Shown: in pieces, positions 39,232 to 49,421 of the stretch
Layout of the letters: each line of letters begins with the position of its first letter
How positions within the stretch are numbered: the stretch's first letter is position 1
Source of the DNA: Candidatus Liminaster caballi
Lineage (GTDB): Bacteria > Bacteroidota > Bacteroidia > Bacteroidales > UBA3663
Direction of reading: 5' to 3'
Assembly (NCBI GenBank): GCA_018065085.1
Contig: JAGHUA010000028.1
Coordinates: forward strand, 1-60,628
Length of the DNA stretch: 60,628 nucleotides
Translations under genes and position numbers: made by a program
The notes under the pieces: generated by a model
The model's input: the letters and a program-made list of their open reading frames with translations, nothing else
Databases searched by the model: none
Told to the model about the DNA's origin: nothing

Positions 39232-39290
39232 TTTGCACTTTATTTGCAAGTCTCCACATAGACTTATCTCCTGTTTGCAAAATGTTTGCA
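39232..39290. promoter_or_regulatory. Four phased TTTGCA boxes: putative regulator binding sites
   Basis: TTTGCA occurs at 39232-39237, 39243-39248, 39274-39279 and 39285-39290. Within each pair the spacing is 11 bp (one helical turn), and the pairs are 42 bp apart (four turns), all on one DNA face. They lie about 47-105 bp upstream of the predicted DUF4488 transcription start, where activators bind. The natural candidate protein is the HTH regulator encoded next door. The second pair is part of a larger palindrome. Confidence 0.55.
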
Positions 39291-39302
39291 AACAGGAGAT
39301 AA
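39264..39302 (-). terminator. Perfect 18-bp inverted repeat after the regulator gene (terminator and/or operator)
   Basis: TTATCTCCTGTTTGCAAA (39264-39281), triloop ATG, then the exact reverse complement (39285-39302). It starts 5 bases past the stop region of the regulator gene on the minus strand. No U tract follows, so it is not a standard terminator. The contained TTTGCA boxes suggest it also acts as a DNA site. Confidence 0.55.
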
Positions 39303-39307
39303 ACGGC

Positions 39308-40345
39308 TTATAATGAATGTATAAACTCATCCCAATCCTTGCTGCTGCCCTTCTTGCCGAAAACCTTCTGATAAAGGCGGCTTCTAGTGGTGCTGATGCT
39401 ACTTGCGTCTTTACACAGCACGCTGGCAATCTCGGATGGCGTAACATTCAGTTTGAGAAGCAGGCATACCTGATATTCAACCTGCGACATATTATGGAGC
39501 GACATCAGGCTGCCCGTGAATCGTGGATACACACTCTTGAAATGAGCATCTACGGCATCCCAATCGTCTTTCTTCAACCGTTCGCCGTTGGCAATGCGAC
39601 GACGCAGCGAGAGATAAAATTCGCTCTTGTGAAATTCTGCCTCCACAGAGTCCATAGCCTGACGTACAGGTTCAGGAATGGATTTACGCTCCTGTTCGAT
39701 GCGTCGGAGTTCCTGTTCCACTCGTTTCTTGTTCTGATATAGATGATAGACAAAGTTGATGAACAGAATAAACGCAACAATAAAGGACAGAAGCATGAAG
39801 GAAAGCCAGTCGTTGGCTCTCTGCAGCTGTCGTTCGGCCTTGGAAAACACGTATCGATGAGATGACAGATCTGGATTTTCGGCATCAAACCTGACAATAT
39901 GCTCAATATCATTGCATCTTTGCTGATCGAAATCACGGCAAAGAGCCCACGTATATTTGCATCCTGTATCCTGGATTACCATTGTTGAATCATTGATAAT
40001 CGTGAGTGGATGAACGTCATTGCCCTGCAGATAAAGAACCTCGTTCTGCCCTTTCTCGATAAAGGTGTATTCACAGACTCCAGCAGGCGTCACCATTGTG
40101 CCGTTTGGCGCTGAGGCAATCTGGCATATATAGCAACATGTGTCTGTGTATATGCGCATCCATGTACTGCCTTGCTCGGGATAGGCGTATGTGTGTCCGG
40201 TTGGTGTCAGCATCTGCTGCAACTCCCATACGCCACGGATATCAAAACCCTTCTCTCCTTCCTCTTCGCTGCACGATGAGCAAAGCACCGGCAGCAGGAG
40301 GAAGGAGAGTATTTTGCAGATGAGAGTGGAAGACGCGCCTTTCAT
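39308..40345 (-). CDS. Membrane-anchored transcription regulator: outer lipocalin-like sensor, one TM helix, cytoplasmic HTH
   Basis: 345 residues. The N-terminus is a signal or lipoprotein-like segment ('ILSFLLLPVLCSSC'). Residues about 33-140 form a domain with 'DIRGVWELQQM', 'RIYTDTCCYICQIA' and 'NGTMVTPAGVCEYTF', whose spacing mirrors the DUF4488 protein next door. A TM helix (about 180-205, 'WLSFMLLSFIVAFILFINFV') is followed by a basic coiled segment. The C-terminal HTH of LuxR/GerE type reads 'MSQVEYQVCLLLKLNVTPSE' and on to 'ISTTRSRLYQKVFG'. It is best read as a one-component transmembrane regulator. It starts 22 bp after sufD and may be co-transcribed with the suf operon. A double anchor (lipid plus TM) would be unusual. 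Confidence 0.75.
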   Translation of the reverse strand: MKGASSTLICKILSFLLLPVLCSSCSEEEGEKGFDIRGVWELQQMLTPTGHTYAYPEQGSTWMRIYTDTCCYICQIASAPNGTMVTPAGVCEYTFIEKGQNEVLYLQGNDVHPLTIINDSTMVIQDTGCKYTWALCRDFDQQRCNDIEHIVRFDAENPDLSSHRYVFSKAERQLQRANDWLSFMLLSFIVAFILFINFVYHLYQNKKRVEQELRRIEQERKSIPEPVRQAMDSVEAEFHKSEFYLSLRRRIANGERLKKDDWDAVDAHFKSVYPRFTGSLMSLHNMSQVEYQVCLLLKLNVTPSEIASVLCKDASSISTTRSRLYQKVFGKKGSSKDWDEFIHSL

Positions 40346-40367
40346 AGTTCTGTGGTCGCAGGGGTAA

Positions 40368-41741
40368 TTATTTCACCGCACAGCCCTTGCACTGGGTTAG
40401 CTCGCCACGGAAACGCTTCTCGATAAGGTGGCGGAGACGATCCTTTAGAGGTTCGATGCGGATGCCGTCGATAACGTCAGACATAAAGGCGAACATAAGG
40501 AGCATGCGAGCCTCAGACTCGGGAATGCCGCGTGTGCACATATAGAACAGGGCATTCTGATCGAGCTGACCGACGGTGGCGCCATGCGAACACTTGACAT
40601 CGTCGGCATAGATTTCGAGTTCAGGACGGGCAATCATGCGCGTATCGGGCGTAAGGCAGAGATTGCGGTCGGTCTGATGTGCATCGGTCTTGTCAGAACC
40701 CTTACGTACGAGGATACGTCCGAGGAACGAACCGCGAGACTTCTGGTCGAGCACATACTTGAAGAGCTCATTGCTCTGACATGACGGAGCCTGATGATCG
40801 ATGAACGTAAGGTTATCGACCTGCTGCGAGGCATCGAGCGTAGCCATGCCGTAGAGCTGAATGCTGGCTTCCGGTTCGGCAAGACATACATGCACACGGT
40901 TGCGAGTCTGTCCGGCTGTAAGGGCATAGAGTCCGATGGCAACGTTGGACGCGGCTTTCTGATGGACATAGATCTGTCCGAGACGCTGACAGAGGTCATG
41001 ATGTTCTTCGAGCGAATAGAAGTCGAAGGTGGCAGCATTGCCCACGAAGATCTCTGTGACTTGGAGCGAGAGGAGATGCGAGAGGTCGTTGAGTCGCGAA
41101 GCATGTTCGCACACAAGAAGACTGGCCGTGGCATGATCCTCAATGATAATGAGCAGACGCTGGACGGACATCAGGTCATCGACAGCACGCAGCAGGGAGA
41201 TAAGCTGAAGCGGCTTGCTGACCTCAAAACCGGATGGCACATAGAGCACGAAACCGTCCTGACAGAGCATGGTGTTGAGCGCAGACTCGCCAAACGAACA
41301 CGCCTCATAACGGCGCGAACGAGGGTCACCCGTATCTGTGGGCTGTGACGCCAGACGATTGTAATACTGGCTGGCGATGTCAGGATACTGTGTGGCGAAC
41401 TCGCGCAGGGAACCGGCAAAATAACCATTGTCGCGATGCTTGCCGCCCACATACTGTTCGTTGACAAGGAAGTGTACGCTGGTGCTCATCTCCGGCACGG
41501 CACAGGTGAAGAGATCCTCGCGCGAGGTTGGAACCTCATGACGTGCGAGGTTGATGGCATAATCGGCTGCCAGCATCTCTGACGGATCGGTATGTGTCTG
41601 ATCCTTGGCTTTCTGAAGTCCCACCTCTGCCAGCACACGCGCTGCAGACTCACGGCACGCATTGAGCACCGGTGCCGCATTGGCATCGATCAGTGGTCTC
41701 TGAGAGTTATATAGTTCGATGTATTGCTTTTCAGCAGACAT
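40368..41741 (-). CDS. sufD: Fe-S cluster assembly protein SufD
   Basis: 457 residues. The C-terminal beta-helix core carries the SufB/SufD signature 'KCSHGATVGQLDQNALFYMC', including the conserved His of SufD, and ends with a helical domain ('IEPLKDRLRHLIEKRF'). With SufB and SufC it forms the SufBC2D scaffold that builds iron-sulfur clusters in the cytoplasm. It lies downstream of sufC with a 38-bp A/T-rich repeat spacer. The expected cysteine desulfurase gene sufS does not follow; a membrane regulator gene does. Confidence 0.93.
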   Translation of the reverse strand: MSAEKQYIELYNSQRPLIDANAAPVLNACRESAARVLAEVGLQKAKDQTHTDPSEMLAADYAINLARHEVPTSREDLFTCAVPEMSTSVHFLVNEQYVGGKHRDNGYFAGSLREFATQYPDIASQYYNRLASQPTDTGDPRSRRYEACSFGESALNTMLCQDGFVLYVPSGFEVSKPLQLISLLRAVDDLMSVQRLLIIIEDHATASLLVCEHASRLNDLSHLLSLQVTEIFVGNAATFDFYSLEEHHDLCQRLGQIYVHQKAASNVAIGLYALTAGQTRNRVHVCLAEPEASIQLYGMATLDASQQVDNLTFIDHQAPSCQSNELFKYVLDQKSRGSFLGRILVRKGSDKTDAHQTDRNLCLTPDTRMIARPELEIYADDVKCSHGATVGQLDQNALFYMCTRGIPESEARMLLMFAFMSDVIDGIRIEPLKDRLRHLIEKRFRGELTQCKGCAVK

Positions 41742-41779
41742 TATACTAATTTGCGATTTACGATTTACTAATTTACGAT
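41742..41779. repeat. A/T-rich 'TAAATCGTAAAT' repeats between sufC and sufD
   Basis: The spacer is almost entirely tandem variants of ATTTACGATTTACTA. Read on the minus strand, it provides AAATCGTAAAT units directly before the sufD ATG. Confidence 0.65.
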
Positions 41780-42544
41780 TTATAACTCCACTTCCTGCCT
41801 GATCCAGTCGAAGCCCTCAGCAAAGATACGGTCGCCAAGCTCAGGTCCGCCGTCCTTGACGATGCGTCCCTTATAGACGATGTGAACGAACTGTGGCTGG
41901 ACATATTCGAGCAGTTTCTGATAGTGAGTGATGACGATGCTGGAACGCTCGGCCGACTTCAGACGGTTAACGCCATCGCTCACGATGCGGAGGGCATCGA
42001 CATCGAGGCCTGAGTCGGTCTCATCGAGGATGGAGAGCGTAGGTTCGAGCATGGCCATCTGGAAGATTTCGTTACGCTTCTTCTCGCCGCCCGAGAATCC
42101 TTCGTTGACCGAACGGTTGGCAAGCTTATTGTCGAGCTGCACCACGGCACGCTTCTCGCGCATAAGCTTGAGGAACTCAGTGGCAGTGAGTGGCTGCAGT
42201 CCGCGATATTCACGCTGTGCATTGACCGCAGCTCGCATGAAGTTGACCATCGACACACCAGGAATCTCGACAGGATACTGGAACGAGAGGAAGATGCCCT
42301 CCCATGCACGCTGTTCAGGCTTCATCGCAAGAAGGTCCTTACCCTTGTAGAGAATCTCGCCCTCGGTGACCTCGTAGGCAGGATTGCCCGTCAGGATGGC
42401 CGAAAGGGTGGATTTGCCTGCACCGTTAGGTCCCATGATAGCATGTACCTCGCCTTGGTTGATGGTAAGGTTTATGCCTCTCAATATCTCTTTGCCTGCC
42501 ACACTCGCGTGGAGGTTCTTAATTTCTAATAATGGATTGCTCAT
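41780..42544 (-). CDS. sufC: Fe-S cluster assembly ATPase SufC
   Basis: 254 residues from the ATG at 42544 (MSNPLLEIKNLHASV). An in-frame extension to 42970 overlaps sufB and is not coding. Motifs: Walker A 'MGPNGAGKST', Q-loop 'FLSFQYPVEIPG', signature 'GFSGGEKKRNEIFQ', Walker B 'SILDETDSGLDVDAL', H-loop 'VITHYQ'. It supplies ATP-driven rearrangement of the SufB-SufD scaffold. It lies 28 bp downstream of sufB in the same operon. Confidence 0.95.
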   Translation of the reverse strand: MSNPLLEIKNLHASVAGKEILRGINLTINQGEVHAIMGPNGAGKSTLSAILTGNPAYEVTEGEILYKGKDLLAMKPEQRAWEGIFLSFQYPVEIPGVSMVNFMRAAVNAQREYRGLQPLTATEFLKLMREKRAVVQLDNKLANRSVNEGFSGGEKKRNEIFQMAMLEPTLSILDETDSGLDVDALRIVSDGVNRLKSAERSSIVITHYQKLLEYVQPQFVHIVYKGRIVKDGGPELGDRIFAEGFDWIRQEVEL

Positions 42545-42572
42545 ATCTTGGAATAATGATGTTTCGCCGGTA

Positions 42573-44051
42573 TCAGCCGACTGAATTTTCAATGGAAAGG
42601 CTGAGGAGCTTCTGCGCCTCGACAGCAAACTCCATCGGCAGCTTCTGAACCACCTCACGTGCATAGCCGCCAACGATGAGCGACACGGCATCCTCCTCCT
42701 TGATGCCTCGCTGCTGACAGTAGAACAGCTGATCCTGATTGATCTTGGATGTGGTGGCTTCATGCTCGATGACTGCCGTCGGATTCTGGATGTCCATGAT
42801 CGGGAAGGTGTGGGCGCCACAGGTGTTGCTGAGCAGGAGCGAGTCGCACTGAGTGTAGTTGCGGACGCCATCGGCTCCGGGCAGAACCTTGACAAGACCT
42901 CGGTAGGAGTTCTGCGAATGACCGGCACTGATGCCCTTGGAGATGATGCGAGAGGATGAGTTCTTACCAATGTGGATCATCTTGGTGCCTGTATCGGCCT
43001 CCTGATAGTTGTTGGTGACGGCAACGCTATAGAACTCACCGCTCGAACCTTCGCCCTTGAGCACGCATGACGGATACTTCCATGTGATGGCCGATCCGGT
43101 CTCGACCTGCGTCCATGAGATCTTGGAGTAGTCGCCGGCACAAAGCGCTCGCTTGGTGACGAGGTTATAGACACCGCCTCGGCCGTTCTTATCGCCCGGG
43201 TACCAGTTCTGGACGGTACTGTACTTGACCTCTGCACGTTCATGCACATAGATCTCGACCACAGCCGCATGGAGCTGATTCTCATCGCGCATAGGAGCCG
43301 TGCAACCCTCAAGATAGGACACGTATGACTCTTCGTCGGCTATGATGAGTGTGCGCTCGAACTGACCTGTGCCGCTGGAGTTGATGCGGAAATAAGAGGC
43401 AAGTTCCATCGGACAGCGTACGCCCTTTGGGATATAGACGAACGATCCGTCAGAAAAGACAGCGGAATTGAGTGCCGAATAATAGTTGTCGCGCGTAGGC
43501 ACGACCTTACCGAGATATTGGCGTACAAGGTCAGGATACTCGCGCACAGCCTCGCCAAACGAACAGAAGATGATGCCGAGTTCGGCAAGCTTATCACGAT
43601 AGGTGGTCTTCTGCGACTCGGAATCGACGATGGCATCGACAGCCATCATACTCTCGCCCGAACCCTGTGACGGCATATTGCCAAGAAGCATGTCACGCTC
43701 ATGAAGCGGAATGCCCAGCTTGTCAAATGTCTTAAGGATCTCAGGATCGACTTCCTTGTTCTCGCTCTTTTTCTTCGGAGCGGCATAGAACGAGATCTTG
43801 TCATAATCGACAGGCTCAACCTTGACATGACCCCATTCAGGACGTTTCTGCTCCTTCCACCAATTGTAGGCATCGAGCCTGAACTGAAGCATCCAGTCAG
43901 GTTCGCCTTTCTTGCGTGAAATCAGGCGTACAACATCCTCGTTGAGACCCGTAGGAATGACCTCAGTCTCAACATCGGTGGTAAAACCATATTTATATTC
44001 ACCCGAGGTTATGTCCTTCAAGACATCCTCTGATTTGTTTTCTTCGCGCAT
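42573..44051 (-). CDS. sufB: Fe-S cluster assembly scaffold SufB
   Basis: 492 residues. Hallmarks: '[18 protein letters not shown]' at the N-terminus, '[18 protein letters not shown]', '[20 protein letters not shown]' and the cluster-assembly region '[17 protein letters not shown]' with conserved Cys, then '[19 protein letters not shown]'. It receives sulfur and iron and builds the nascent cluster with SufC and SufD. It heads the suf block, preceded by an 87-bp A/T-rich repeat region rather than a recognisable promoter, so it is probably read from the rimP operon. Confidence 0.95.
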   Translation of the reverse strand: MREENKSEDVLKDITSGEYKYGFTTDVETEVIPTGLNEDVVRLISRKKGEPDWMLQFRLDAYNWWKEQKRPEWGHVKVEPVDYDKISFYAAPKKKSENKEVDPEILKTFDKLGIPLHERDMLLGNMPSQGSGESMMAVDAIVDSESQKTTYRDKLAELGIIFCSFGEAVREYPDLVRQYLGKVVPTRDNYYSALNSAVFSDGSFVYIPKGVRCPMELASYFRINSSGTGQFERTLIIADEESYVSYLEGCTAPMRDENQLHAAVVEIYVHERAEVKYSTVQNWYPGDKNGRGGVYNLVTKRALCAGDYSKISWTQVETGSAITWKYPSCVLKGEGSSGEFYSVAVTNNYQEADTGTKMIHIGKNSSSRIISKGISAGHSQNSYRGLVKVLPGADGVRNYTQCDSLLLSNTCGAHTFPIMDIQNPTAVIEHEATTSKINQDQLFYCQQRGIKEEDAVSLIVGGYAREVVQKLPMEFAVEAQKLLSLSIENSVG

Positions 44052-44138
44052 GCGTATATATTAATAATGAGGAATCGCCCCAATTATCAATTATGAATTA
44101 ACAATTATGAATCTTGAATTATGAATTCTCAACTCTCA
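44052..44138. repeat. A/T-rich 'AATTATGAATT' repeats before sufB
   Basis: Tandem variants of AATTATGAATT (five within about 50 bp) fill the gap between rnhB and sufB and end near the sufB start codon. No TAnnTTTG promoter is visible here. Confidence 0.6.
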
Positions 44139-44747
44139 TCACATATCAAGTGTCAGCTGCATATCAGCCTCGGGCAGGAGCCTGAAACTCATGCGGTGAT
44201 AGTGGCAGGGACCAGAGGCTGCAATGGCAGCACGATGGTCGCGTGTAGGATAGCCTTTGTTGACCTTCCAGTTGTACTGAGGGAACTCCTGATCAATCTG
44301 CTTCATATAATCATCGCGGTAGGTTTTTGCCAAGACTGATGCCGCAGCTATGGACATCATCTTACCGTCGCCCTTGACGATGGTGGTGTGAGGCAGATCT
44401 TCGAACCTGTAGAACCTGTTGCCATCGATGAGAAGCGCCTCCGGACGGACCTTAAGCCCACGTATGGCACGATGCATTGCCTCGATGCTGCATCGCAGGA
44501 TGTTCATACGGTCGATCTCATGATTGTCACACACACCGACTGCCCATGCAATAGCCTCACGTTCGATGATGGGACGCAACTCATAGCGCTGGCGTTCAGT
44601 CAGCTGCTTAGAGTCATTGAGCAGAGCGTTAGTGAAGTCGGGCGGCAATATGACGGCGGCAGCATAGACAGGCCCTGCCAGACATCCGCGCCCTACCTCA
44701 TCACACCCAGCCTCGATCACACCGGCATGAAGGTAAGGGAGAAGCAT
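44139..44747 (-). CDS. rnhB: Ribonuclease HII
   Basis: 202 residues. 'EAGCDEVGRGCLAGPVYAAA' holds the first two catalytic acids (DE), 'NDSKQLTERQRYEL' the conserved Ser-Lys patch, and 'ALLIDGNRFYRF' the third Asp; 'VKGDGKMMSIAAASVLAKTY' is also typical. It cuts the RNA strand of RNA-DNA hybrids and single ribonucleotides in DNA. It lies between cvpA and the suf genes, a position usually occupied directly by sufB in related operons, so it is an insertion in the usual order. Confidence 0.95.
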   Translation of the reverse strand: MLLPYLHAGVIEAGCDEVGRGCLAGPVYAAAVILPPDFTNALLNDSKQLTERQRYELRPIIEREAIAWAVGVCDNHEIDRMNILRCSIEAMHRAIRGLKVRPEALLIDGNRFYRFEDLPHTTIVKGDGKMMSIAAASVLAKTYRDDYMKQIDQEFPQYNWKVNKGYPTRDHRAAIAASGPCHYHRMSFRLLPEADMQLTLDM

Positions 44748-44789
44748 AGTGTATGTAGGAGATTTAGACGACCTAACCGTAAGGATAAC

Positions 44790-45266
44790 TCAGGAAATCA
44801 GCGAACAGCACATATCGACCACCTGATTGAGCACGGGCACAAGCTTGCTGGCAGCCAACTGCGCGGCGAGATCAGGGATGGTGAGATGCTTGACGATGAA
44901 GCCGACAATCCAAACGACCAAAGCCGAAATAAGTGCATACTTGATCAGGGCAAGGAAACCGCCCATCAGACGGTTGAGCCAGCCGAGCATCACAGCACTG
45001 AACAGCTTGCTCAGCAGTGTGGCAATCCAGCCCATCAGTATCATCAGGGCCAGGAACAGCAGAATCCAGACCGTGACAGAAAGCACCGTAGGCTCAGAGA
45101 TAAGTCCCGAAAGAAGAGGCTTGACATGAGGCGACAGGATGTTGGTCAAGACGGCAGCAACAAACAAGCCGACCGTACCCGCGAGTTCCTTGAAGAACCC
45201 GCGGTACAGTCCGCTGCAGAATCCTGCTATAAGAACTATCAATATGATAATGTCAACTACATTCAT
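44790..45266 (-). CDS. CvpA-family inner membrane protein
   Basis: 158 residues from the ATG at 45266 (MNVVDIIILIVLIAGFCSG), 9 bp after the infB stop. Four hydrophobic segments are visible, with the family pattern 'GLYRGFFKELAGTVGLF' after the first. CvpA is named for a role in colicin V production; in general it is an envelope protein of unclear function. Its position after infB is conserved in Bacteroidales. Confidence 0.85.
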   Translation of the reverse strand: MNVVDIIILIVLIAGFCSGLYRGFFKELAGTVGLFVAAVLTNILSPHVKPLLSGLISEPTVLSVTVWILLFLALMILMGWIATLLSKLFSAVMLGWLNRLMGGFLALIKYALISALVVWIVGFIVKHLTIPDLAAQLAASKLVPVLNQVVDMCCSLIS

Positions 45267-45274
45267 ACTTGCAA

Positions 45275-48136
45275 TCAAAGTTTGGCCTTAACCTCAATCT
45301 CGGTGAATGCCTCAATGAGGTCACCCTCGCGGATATCGTCGTAGCCGTTGATTGAAAGACCGCACTCGAAGTTGGTGCCGACTTCCTTGACATCATCCTT
45401 GAATCGCTTGAGACCAGCCAGTTCGCCAGTGAAGACTACGATACCGTCACGGATGACACGTGCCTTGTCGGTGCGATGGATCTTACCGTCACGCACAATA
45501 CATCCGGCAACAGCGCCAACCTTCGAAATCTTGAACACCGAACGAACCTCGGCATTGCCACAGATCTCTTCCTTGACAACAGGCTTGAGCATACCCTCCA
45601 TGGCCTCCTTGACCTCCTCGATGGCATCGTAGATGATCGAATAGGTACGAACCTCGACACCATCCTGATCGGCGAGTTTGCGAGCACCGGCTGAAGGACG
45701 TACGTTGAAGCCGATAATGATGGCCTTTGAAGCAGCGGCAAGCACGACATCGCTCTCTGAGATCTGACCGACAGCCTTATGGATGACGTTGATCTGGATG
45801 TTCTCGGTCGAGAGCTTGATGAGTGAATCGGTAAGAGCCTCGACAGAACCATCGACGTCGCCCTTGACGATGAGATTCATCTCCTGGAAGTCGCCGAGCT
45901 TGAGACGACGACCGATCTCATCGAGTGTGAGAGTCTTCTGTGTGCGCAATGACTGTTCGCGCTGCAGACGGTCACGCTTGTTGGCAATCTCGCGTGCCTC
46001 CTGTTCGGTTGAAAGCACACGGAGCTGATCGCCGGCTGATGGCGAACCGTTGAGACCAAGCACCTGAACAGGTGTGGCTGGTCCTGCCTCTTCGACCTTC
46101 TGTCCGCGTTCGTTATACAATGCCTTGACACGGCCATAGTACTTACCGCAGAGCATCACATCGCCCACATGGAGAGTGCCGTTCTGAACAAGCACGGTGG
46201 CAGTGTAGCCGCGGCCCTTATCGAGTGTAGATTCGATGACAGAACCGGTTGCCTCACGGTCTGGATTGGCCTTGAGGTCGAGAAGATCAGCCTCAAGAAG
46301 CACCTTCTCAAGGAGTTCATCGACATGAAGTCCGTCGCGGGCCGAGATGTCCTGGCTCTGATACTTGCCGCCCCACTCCTCAACGAGGTAGTTCATTGCT
46401 GCGAGCTGCTCCTTGACGCGGTTTGGATTAGCAGTAGGCTTATCGATCTTGTTGATGGCAAAAACAATAGGCACACCGGCTGCAGCAGCATGGTTGATGG
46501 CCTCCTTGGTCTGTGGCATGATGCCGTCGTCGGCAGCCACTATGATGATGGCAATATCAGTCATCTTGGCACCACGTGCACGCATGGCGGTAAAGGCCTC
46601 GTGACCTGGAGTATCAAGGAATGTCACACGACGACCGTCTGAAAGCTCAACGGAATAGGCACCGATGTGCTGGGTGATACCGCCGGCCTCACCAGCAACG
46701 ACGTTAGCGCTACGGATATAGTCGAGAAGTTTGGTCTTACCATGATCGACGTGACCCATGACGGTGATTACAGGCGGACGGCTCTGGAGCTGATCTTCGT
46801 TGTCAGCCTCCTGCTCGAGTTCCTGTTCCACCTCCTCGCTCACATACTGTGTCTCATAGCCGAACTCTTCAGCCACAAGGTTGATGGTCTCAGCATCAAG
46901 ACGCTGGTTGATTGATACCATCATGCCGATGCTCATACAGGTCTGGATTACCTGAATGACAGAGATATTCATCATCGTGGCAAGGTCGTTGGCAGTCACA
47001 AACTCGGTGAGCTTAAGGATCTTGCTCTGTGCTGCTTCTGCCTCTTCAGCCTCGGCAGCAGCCTGAGCTGCAGCATTACGCTTGTCCTTACGATACTTGA
47101 CGCCCTTCTTGTCGAGCTTATTGTTGAGACGTGAGAGAGTGTCCTTGACCTGACGCTGTACGTCCTCCTCGGTCACCTCTATACGCTGGTTCTTGCCGCC
47201 CTTGTTCTTGCCACCCTTACTGTGACGCAATTCGTCACGATCCTGACGACGCTCGTCGCCATGGCTCTTCTTGTCACGGCCACCGCCGCCATTGCCCTGG
47301 TTCTTGCTCTTCTGGATCTCAGCGTTGATATCGACCTTCTGTGCGCCATGCTGATGACGTCCGCTGCGAGCTTCCTGATTGCTCTGGTTCTTCTGCTCGC
47401 GCTCCTTCTTGCGCTCTTCCTTAGACTTCTTCTTCGGACGGGTGCTCTGGTTGAGCGAATCGAGGTCGATGCTGCCTATCACATTAAGCTGCGGACCCTG
47501 TGGGGTATTGAGACGGAACACCTCACCGTTGCGGGCTGACTCAGGGATTGGATCGTTGTTGATACGATCGCGGCTGCGCTCGCCCATGGCGGTCTGGTTA
47601 GGACGCTTCTGTTCGGTTTCCTGCTTTTGAGCTGCCGGTTTCTGTACAGGCTTCTCGGCAGGCTTTGGAGCAGGCTGCTGCTTTTCGGCAGGTTTTTCGG
47701 CAACCGGTTTCTCGGCTGGCTTCTGAACTGGCTTTTCGGCAGTTTTCTCAACTGGTTTCTCGACTGGTTTCTCAACCACAGGAGCAGGCTTCTCGGCAGG
47801 TGCGGCTGGTTTATGATCAAGGTCGATCACACCAAGAACCTTAGGACGAGCATTGAGTGCTTCCTCGCTCGGTGTGTGAGCCATCGAAGGTGTGGAATTA
47901 ACAACTCGGGTCTCCTCCTTAATCTTGTCTCGTGTCTGCTGACGCTCCTGGCGTTCACGCTCAGACTCCTCCTTGACAGACTTATCCTTGTTGAACTCCT
48001 TGCGCAGCATGTTATAATGTTCGTCAGAGATATTGGCCATTGGACCATCGACAGTCACTCCGGCTTTCTTCTCAAGAAACTCCATGAGCGTCTGCACTCC
48101 GACGTTGAAATCTTTTGCTATCTTGTTTAATCGCAT
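45275..48136 (-). CDS. infB: Translation initiation factor IF-2
   Basis: 953 residues. An N-terminal IF2_N segment ([20 protein letters not shown]) is followed by a long disordered region with many 'EKPVEKP/QKPAEKP' repeats and basic Arg/Lys/Asn-rich stretches (about residues 95-350). The G domain has '[15 protein letters not shown]', '[15 protein letters not shown]' and 'NKIDKP', and domains II-IV follow. It brings initiator tRNA to the ribosome in a GTP-dependent way. It lies 23 bp downstream of nusA, in the classic rimP-nusA-infB order. Confidence 0.97.
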   Translation of the reverse strand: MRLNKIAKDFNVGVQTLMEFLEKKAGVTVDGPMANISDEHYNMLRKEFNKDKSVKEESERERQERQQTRDKIKEETRVVNSTPSMAHTPSEEALNARPKVLGVIDLDHKPAAPAEKPAPVVEKPVEKPVEKTAEKPVQKPAEKPVAEKPAEKQQPAPKPAEKPVQKPAAQKQETEQKRPNQTAMGERSRDRINNDPIPESARNGEVFRLNTPQGPQLNVIGSIDLDSLNQSTRPKKKSKEERKKEREQKNQSNQEARSGRHQHGAQKVDINAEIQKSKNQGNGGGGRDKKSHGDERRQDRDELRHSKGGKNKGGKNQRIEVTEEDVQRQVKDTLSRLNNKLDKKGVKYRKDKRNAAAQAAAEAEEAEAAQSKILKLTEFVTANDLATMMNISVIQVIQTCMSIGMMVSINQRLDAETINLVAEEFGYETQYVSEEVEQELEQEADNEDQLQSRPPVITVMGHVDHGKTKLLDYIRSANVVAGEAGGITQHIGAYSVELSDGRRVTFLDTPGHEAFTAMRARGAKMTDIAIIIVAADDGIMPQTKEAINHAAAAGVPIVFAINKIDKPTANPNRVKEQLAAMNYLVEEWGGKYQSQDISARDGLHVDELLEKVLLEADLLDLKANPDREATGSVIESTLDKGRGYTATVLVQNGTLHVGDVMLCGKYYGRVKALYNERGQKVEEAGPATPVQVLGLNGSPSAGDQLRVLSTEQEAREIANKRDRLQREQSLRTQKTLTLDEIGRRLKLGDFQEMNLIVKGDVDGSVEALTDSLIKLSTENIQINVIHKAVGQISESDVVLAAASKAIIIGFNVRPSAGARKLADQDGVEVRTYSIIYDAIEEVKEAMEGMLKPVVKEEICGNAEVRSVFKISKVGAVAGCIVRDGKIHRTDKARVIRDGIVVFTGELAGLKRFKDDVKEVGTNFECGLSINGYDDIREGDLIEAFTEIEVKAKL

Positions 48137-48159
48137 GCTTCTAATAGGTTTTGGTGTAA

Positions 48160-49410
48160 TTATAACTCAAACTCCTTTGCCAGGACGCTACGAACCTCCT
48201 CGACTGTCTCGTCCTCAAGGTCTGCCCTGTCGGCAATGACAGCAGGATCGGCTTCGAGCACAGACTTGGCTGTGGCAAGACCAATGCCCTTGAGAGCCTG
48301 GATAACCCATGGATCGATGGCATCTGAGAAGTTGTCAAGGAACACATCGTCGCTATCGCCCTCACGATAGACGTCGATCTGATAGTCAGTGAGCAGACAT
48401 GCGAGCTTGATGTTGGCACCGTTCTTACCGATGGCGAGGCTTACCTCCTCAGGACGCATGAAGACCTCGGCGGTCTTGCTCTCCTCATATACGTTGATCT
48501 GTGAGATTGCAGCTGGAGAAAGAGCACGCTGGATCAAGAGTTTGACGTTGGTGGTGTAAGGAATAACGTCGAGGTTCTCGCCACGAAGCTCGTGTACGAT
48601 GCCGCGGATACGACCACCCTTTACGCCGACGCATGCGCCTACAGGATCGATGCGGTCATCCGATGTCTCGACTGCAATCTTGGCACGCTCGCCTGGGAGA
48701 CGTACGATCTTGACGATACGGATTGTGCCATCGGCAATCTCAGGAATCTCGCGTTCCATGAGACGCTGAAGGAAGATTGGAGCTGTACGGCTCAGGATGA
48801 TCTTAGGATTATTGTTAGCATTATCGACACGCAGGACGACGGCACGCACCTGGTCGTTCTTGCGGAAACTGTCGGTAGCAATCTGCTCCGTGCGTGGAAG
48901 GGAAAGTTCGTTGCCGTCCTCATCGACAAGCATCATCTCACGCTTCCAGATCTGATATACCTCGGCTGTGGTGATCTTGCCCACCAGATCCTTATACTTG
49001 TTGTAGAGTTCGTCCTTCTGGAGCTCAAGAATCTTGGCAGCCAGAGTCTGACGAAGGTTAAGAATGGCACGACGGCCAAAGTTCTCGAAATTAACCTGCT
49101 CGGAGAAATCCTCACCGATCTCGACGTCAGCAACTGACTTGCGAGCCTCTGTGAGAGACACCTGGTTGTTGCTGTTCTGCAACTCGTCGTCTGCCACAAC
49201 GGTGCGGTTCTTCCAGATCTCAAAGTCGCCCTTGTCTGGATTGATAATGATGTCGAAGTTCTCGTCGGTCTCGAACATCTTTGCGAGTACTGAACGGAAT
49301 GAATCCTCCAGCACATTGATCATTGTTGGGCGGTCAATGTTCTTAAGATCCTTGAATTCCTGGAAAGTGTCGATCATCGAGATCACTTCCTCTTTCTGTC
49401 TTGTTGCCAT
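48160..49410 (-). CDS. nusA: Transcription termination/antitermination factor NusA
   Basis: 416 residues. It has an N-terminal RNA-polymerase-binding domain ('[20 protein letters not shown]'), an S1 domain, and two KH domains with '[20 protein letters not shown]' and '[16 protein letters not shown]'. The C-terminal end '[20 protein letters not shown]' is helix-hairpin-helix-like. It binds RNA polymerase and modulates pausing, termination and rRNA antitermination. It lies 11 bp after rimP. In E. coli this operon is autoregulated by NusA, which makes the leader hairpin upstream of rimP notable. Confidence 0.96.
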   Translation of the reverse strand: MATRQKEEVISMIDTFQEFKDLKNIDRPTMINVLEDSFRSVLAKMFETDENFDIIINPDKGDFEIWKNRTVVADDELQNSNNQVSLTEARKSVADVEIGEDFSEQVNFENFGRRAILNLRQTLAAKILELQKDELYNKYKDLVGKITTAEVYQIWKREMMLVDEDGNELSLPRTEQIATDSFRKNDQVRAVVLRVDNANNNPKIILSRTAPIFLQRLMEREIPEIADGTIRIVKIVRLPGERAKIAVETSDDRIDPVGACVGVKGGRIRGIVHELRGENLDVIPYTTNVKLLIQRALSPAAISQINVYEESKTAEVFMRPEEVSLAIGKNGANIKLACLLTDYQIDVYREGDSDDVFLDNFSDAIDPWVIQALKGIGLATAKSVLEADPAVIADRADLEDETVEEVRSVLAKEFEL

Positions 49411-49421
49411 GATTGTTTAGT

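Noticed and set aside
39264..39302. Reading the 18-bp inverted repeat only as an ordinary terminator
   Set aside because: There is no U tract after the stem, and it contains two of four phased TTTGCA boxes, so a DNA-binding role is kept open.
42545..42970. N-terminal extension of SufC by 142 codons
   Set aside because: It overlaps sufB out of frame and is composed of Arg/Ser-rich shadow sequence; SufC starts at 42544 with the usual family N-terminus.
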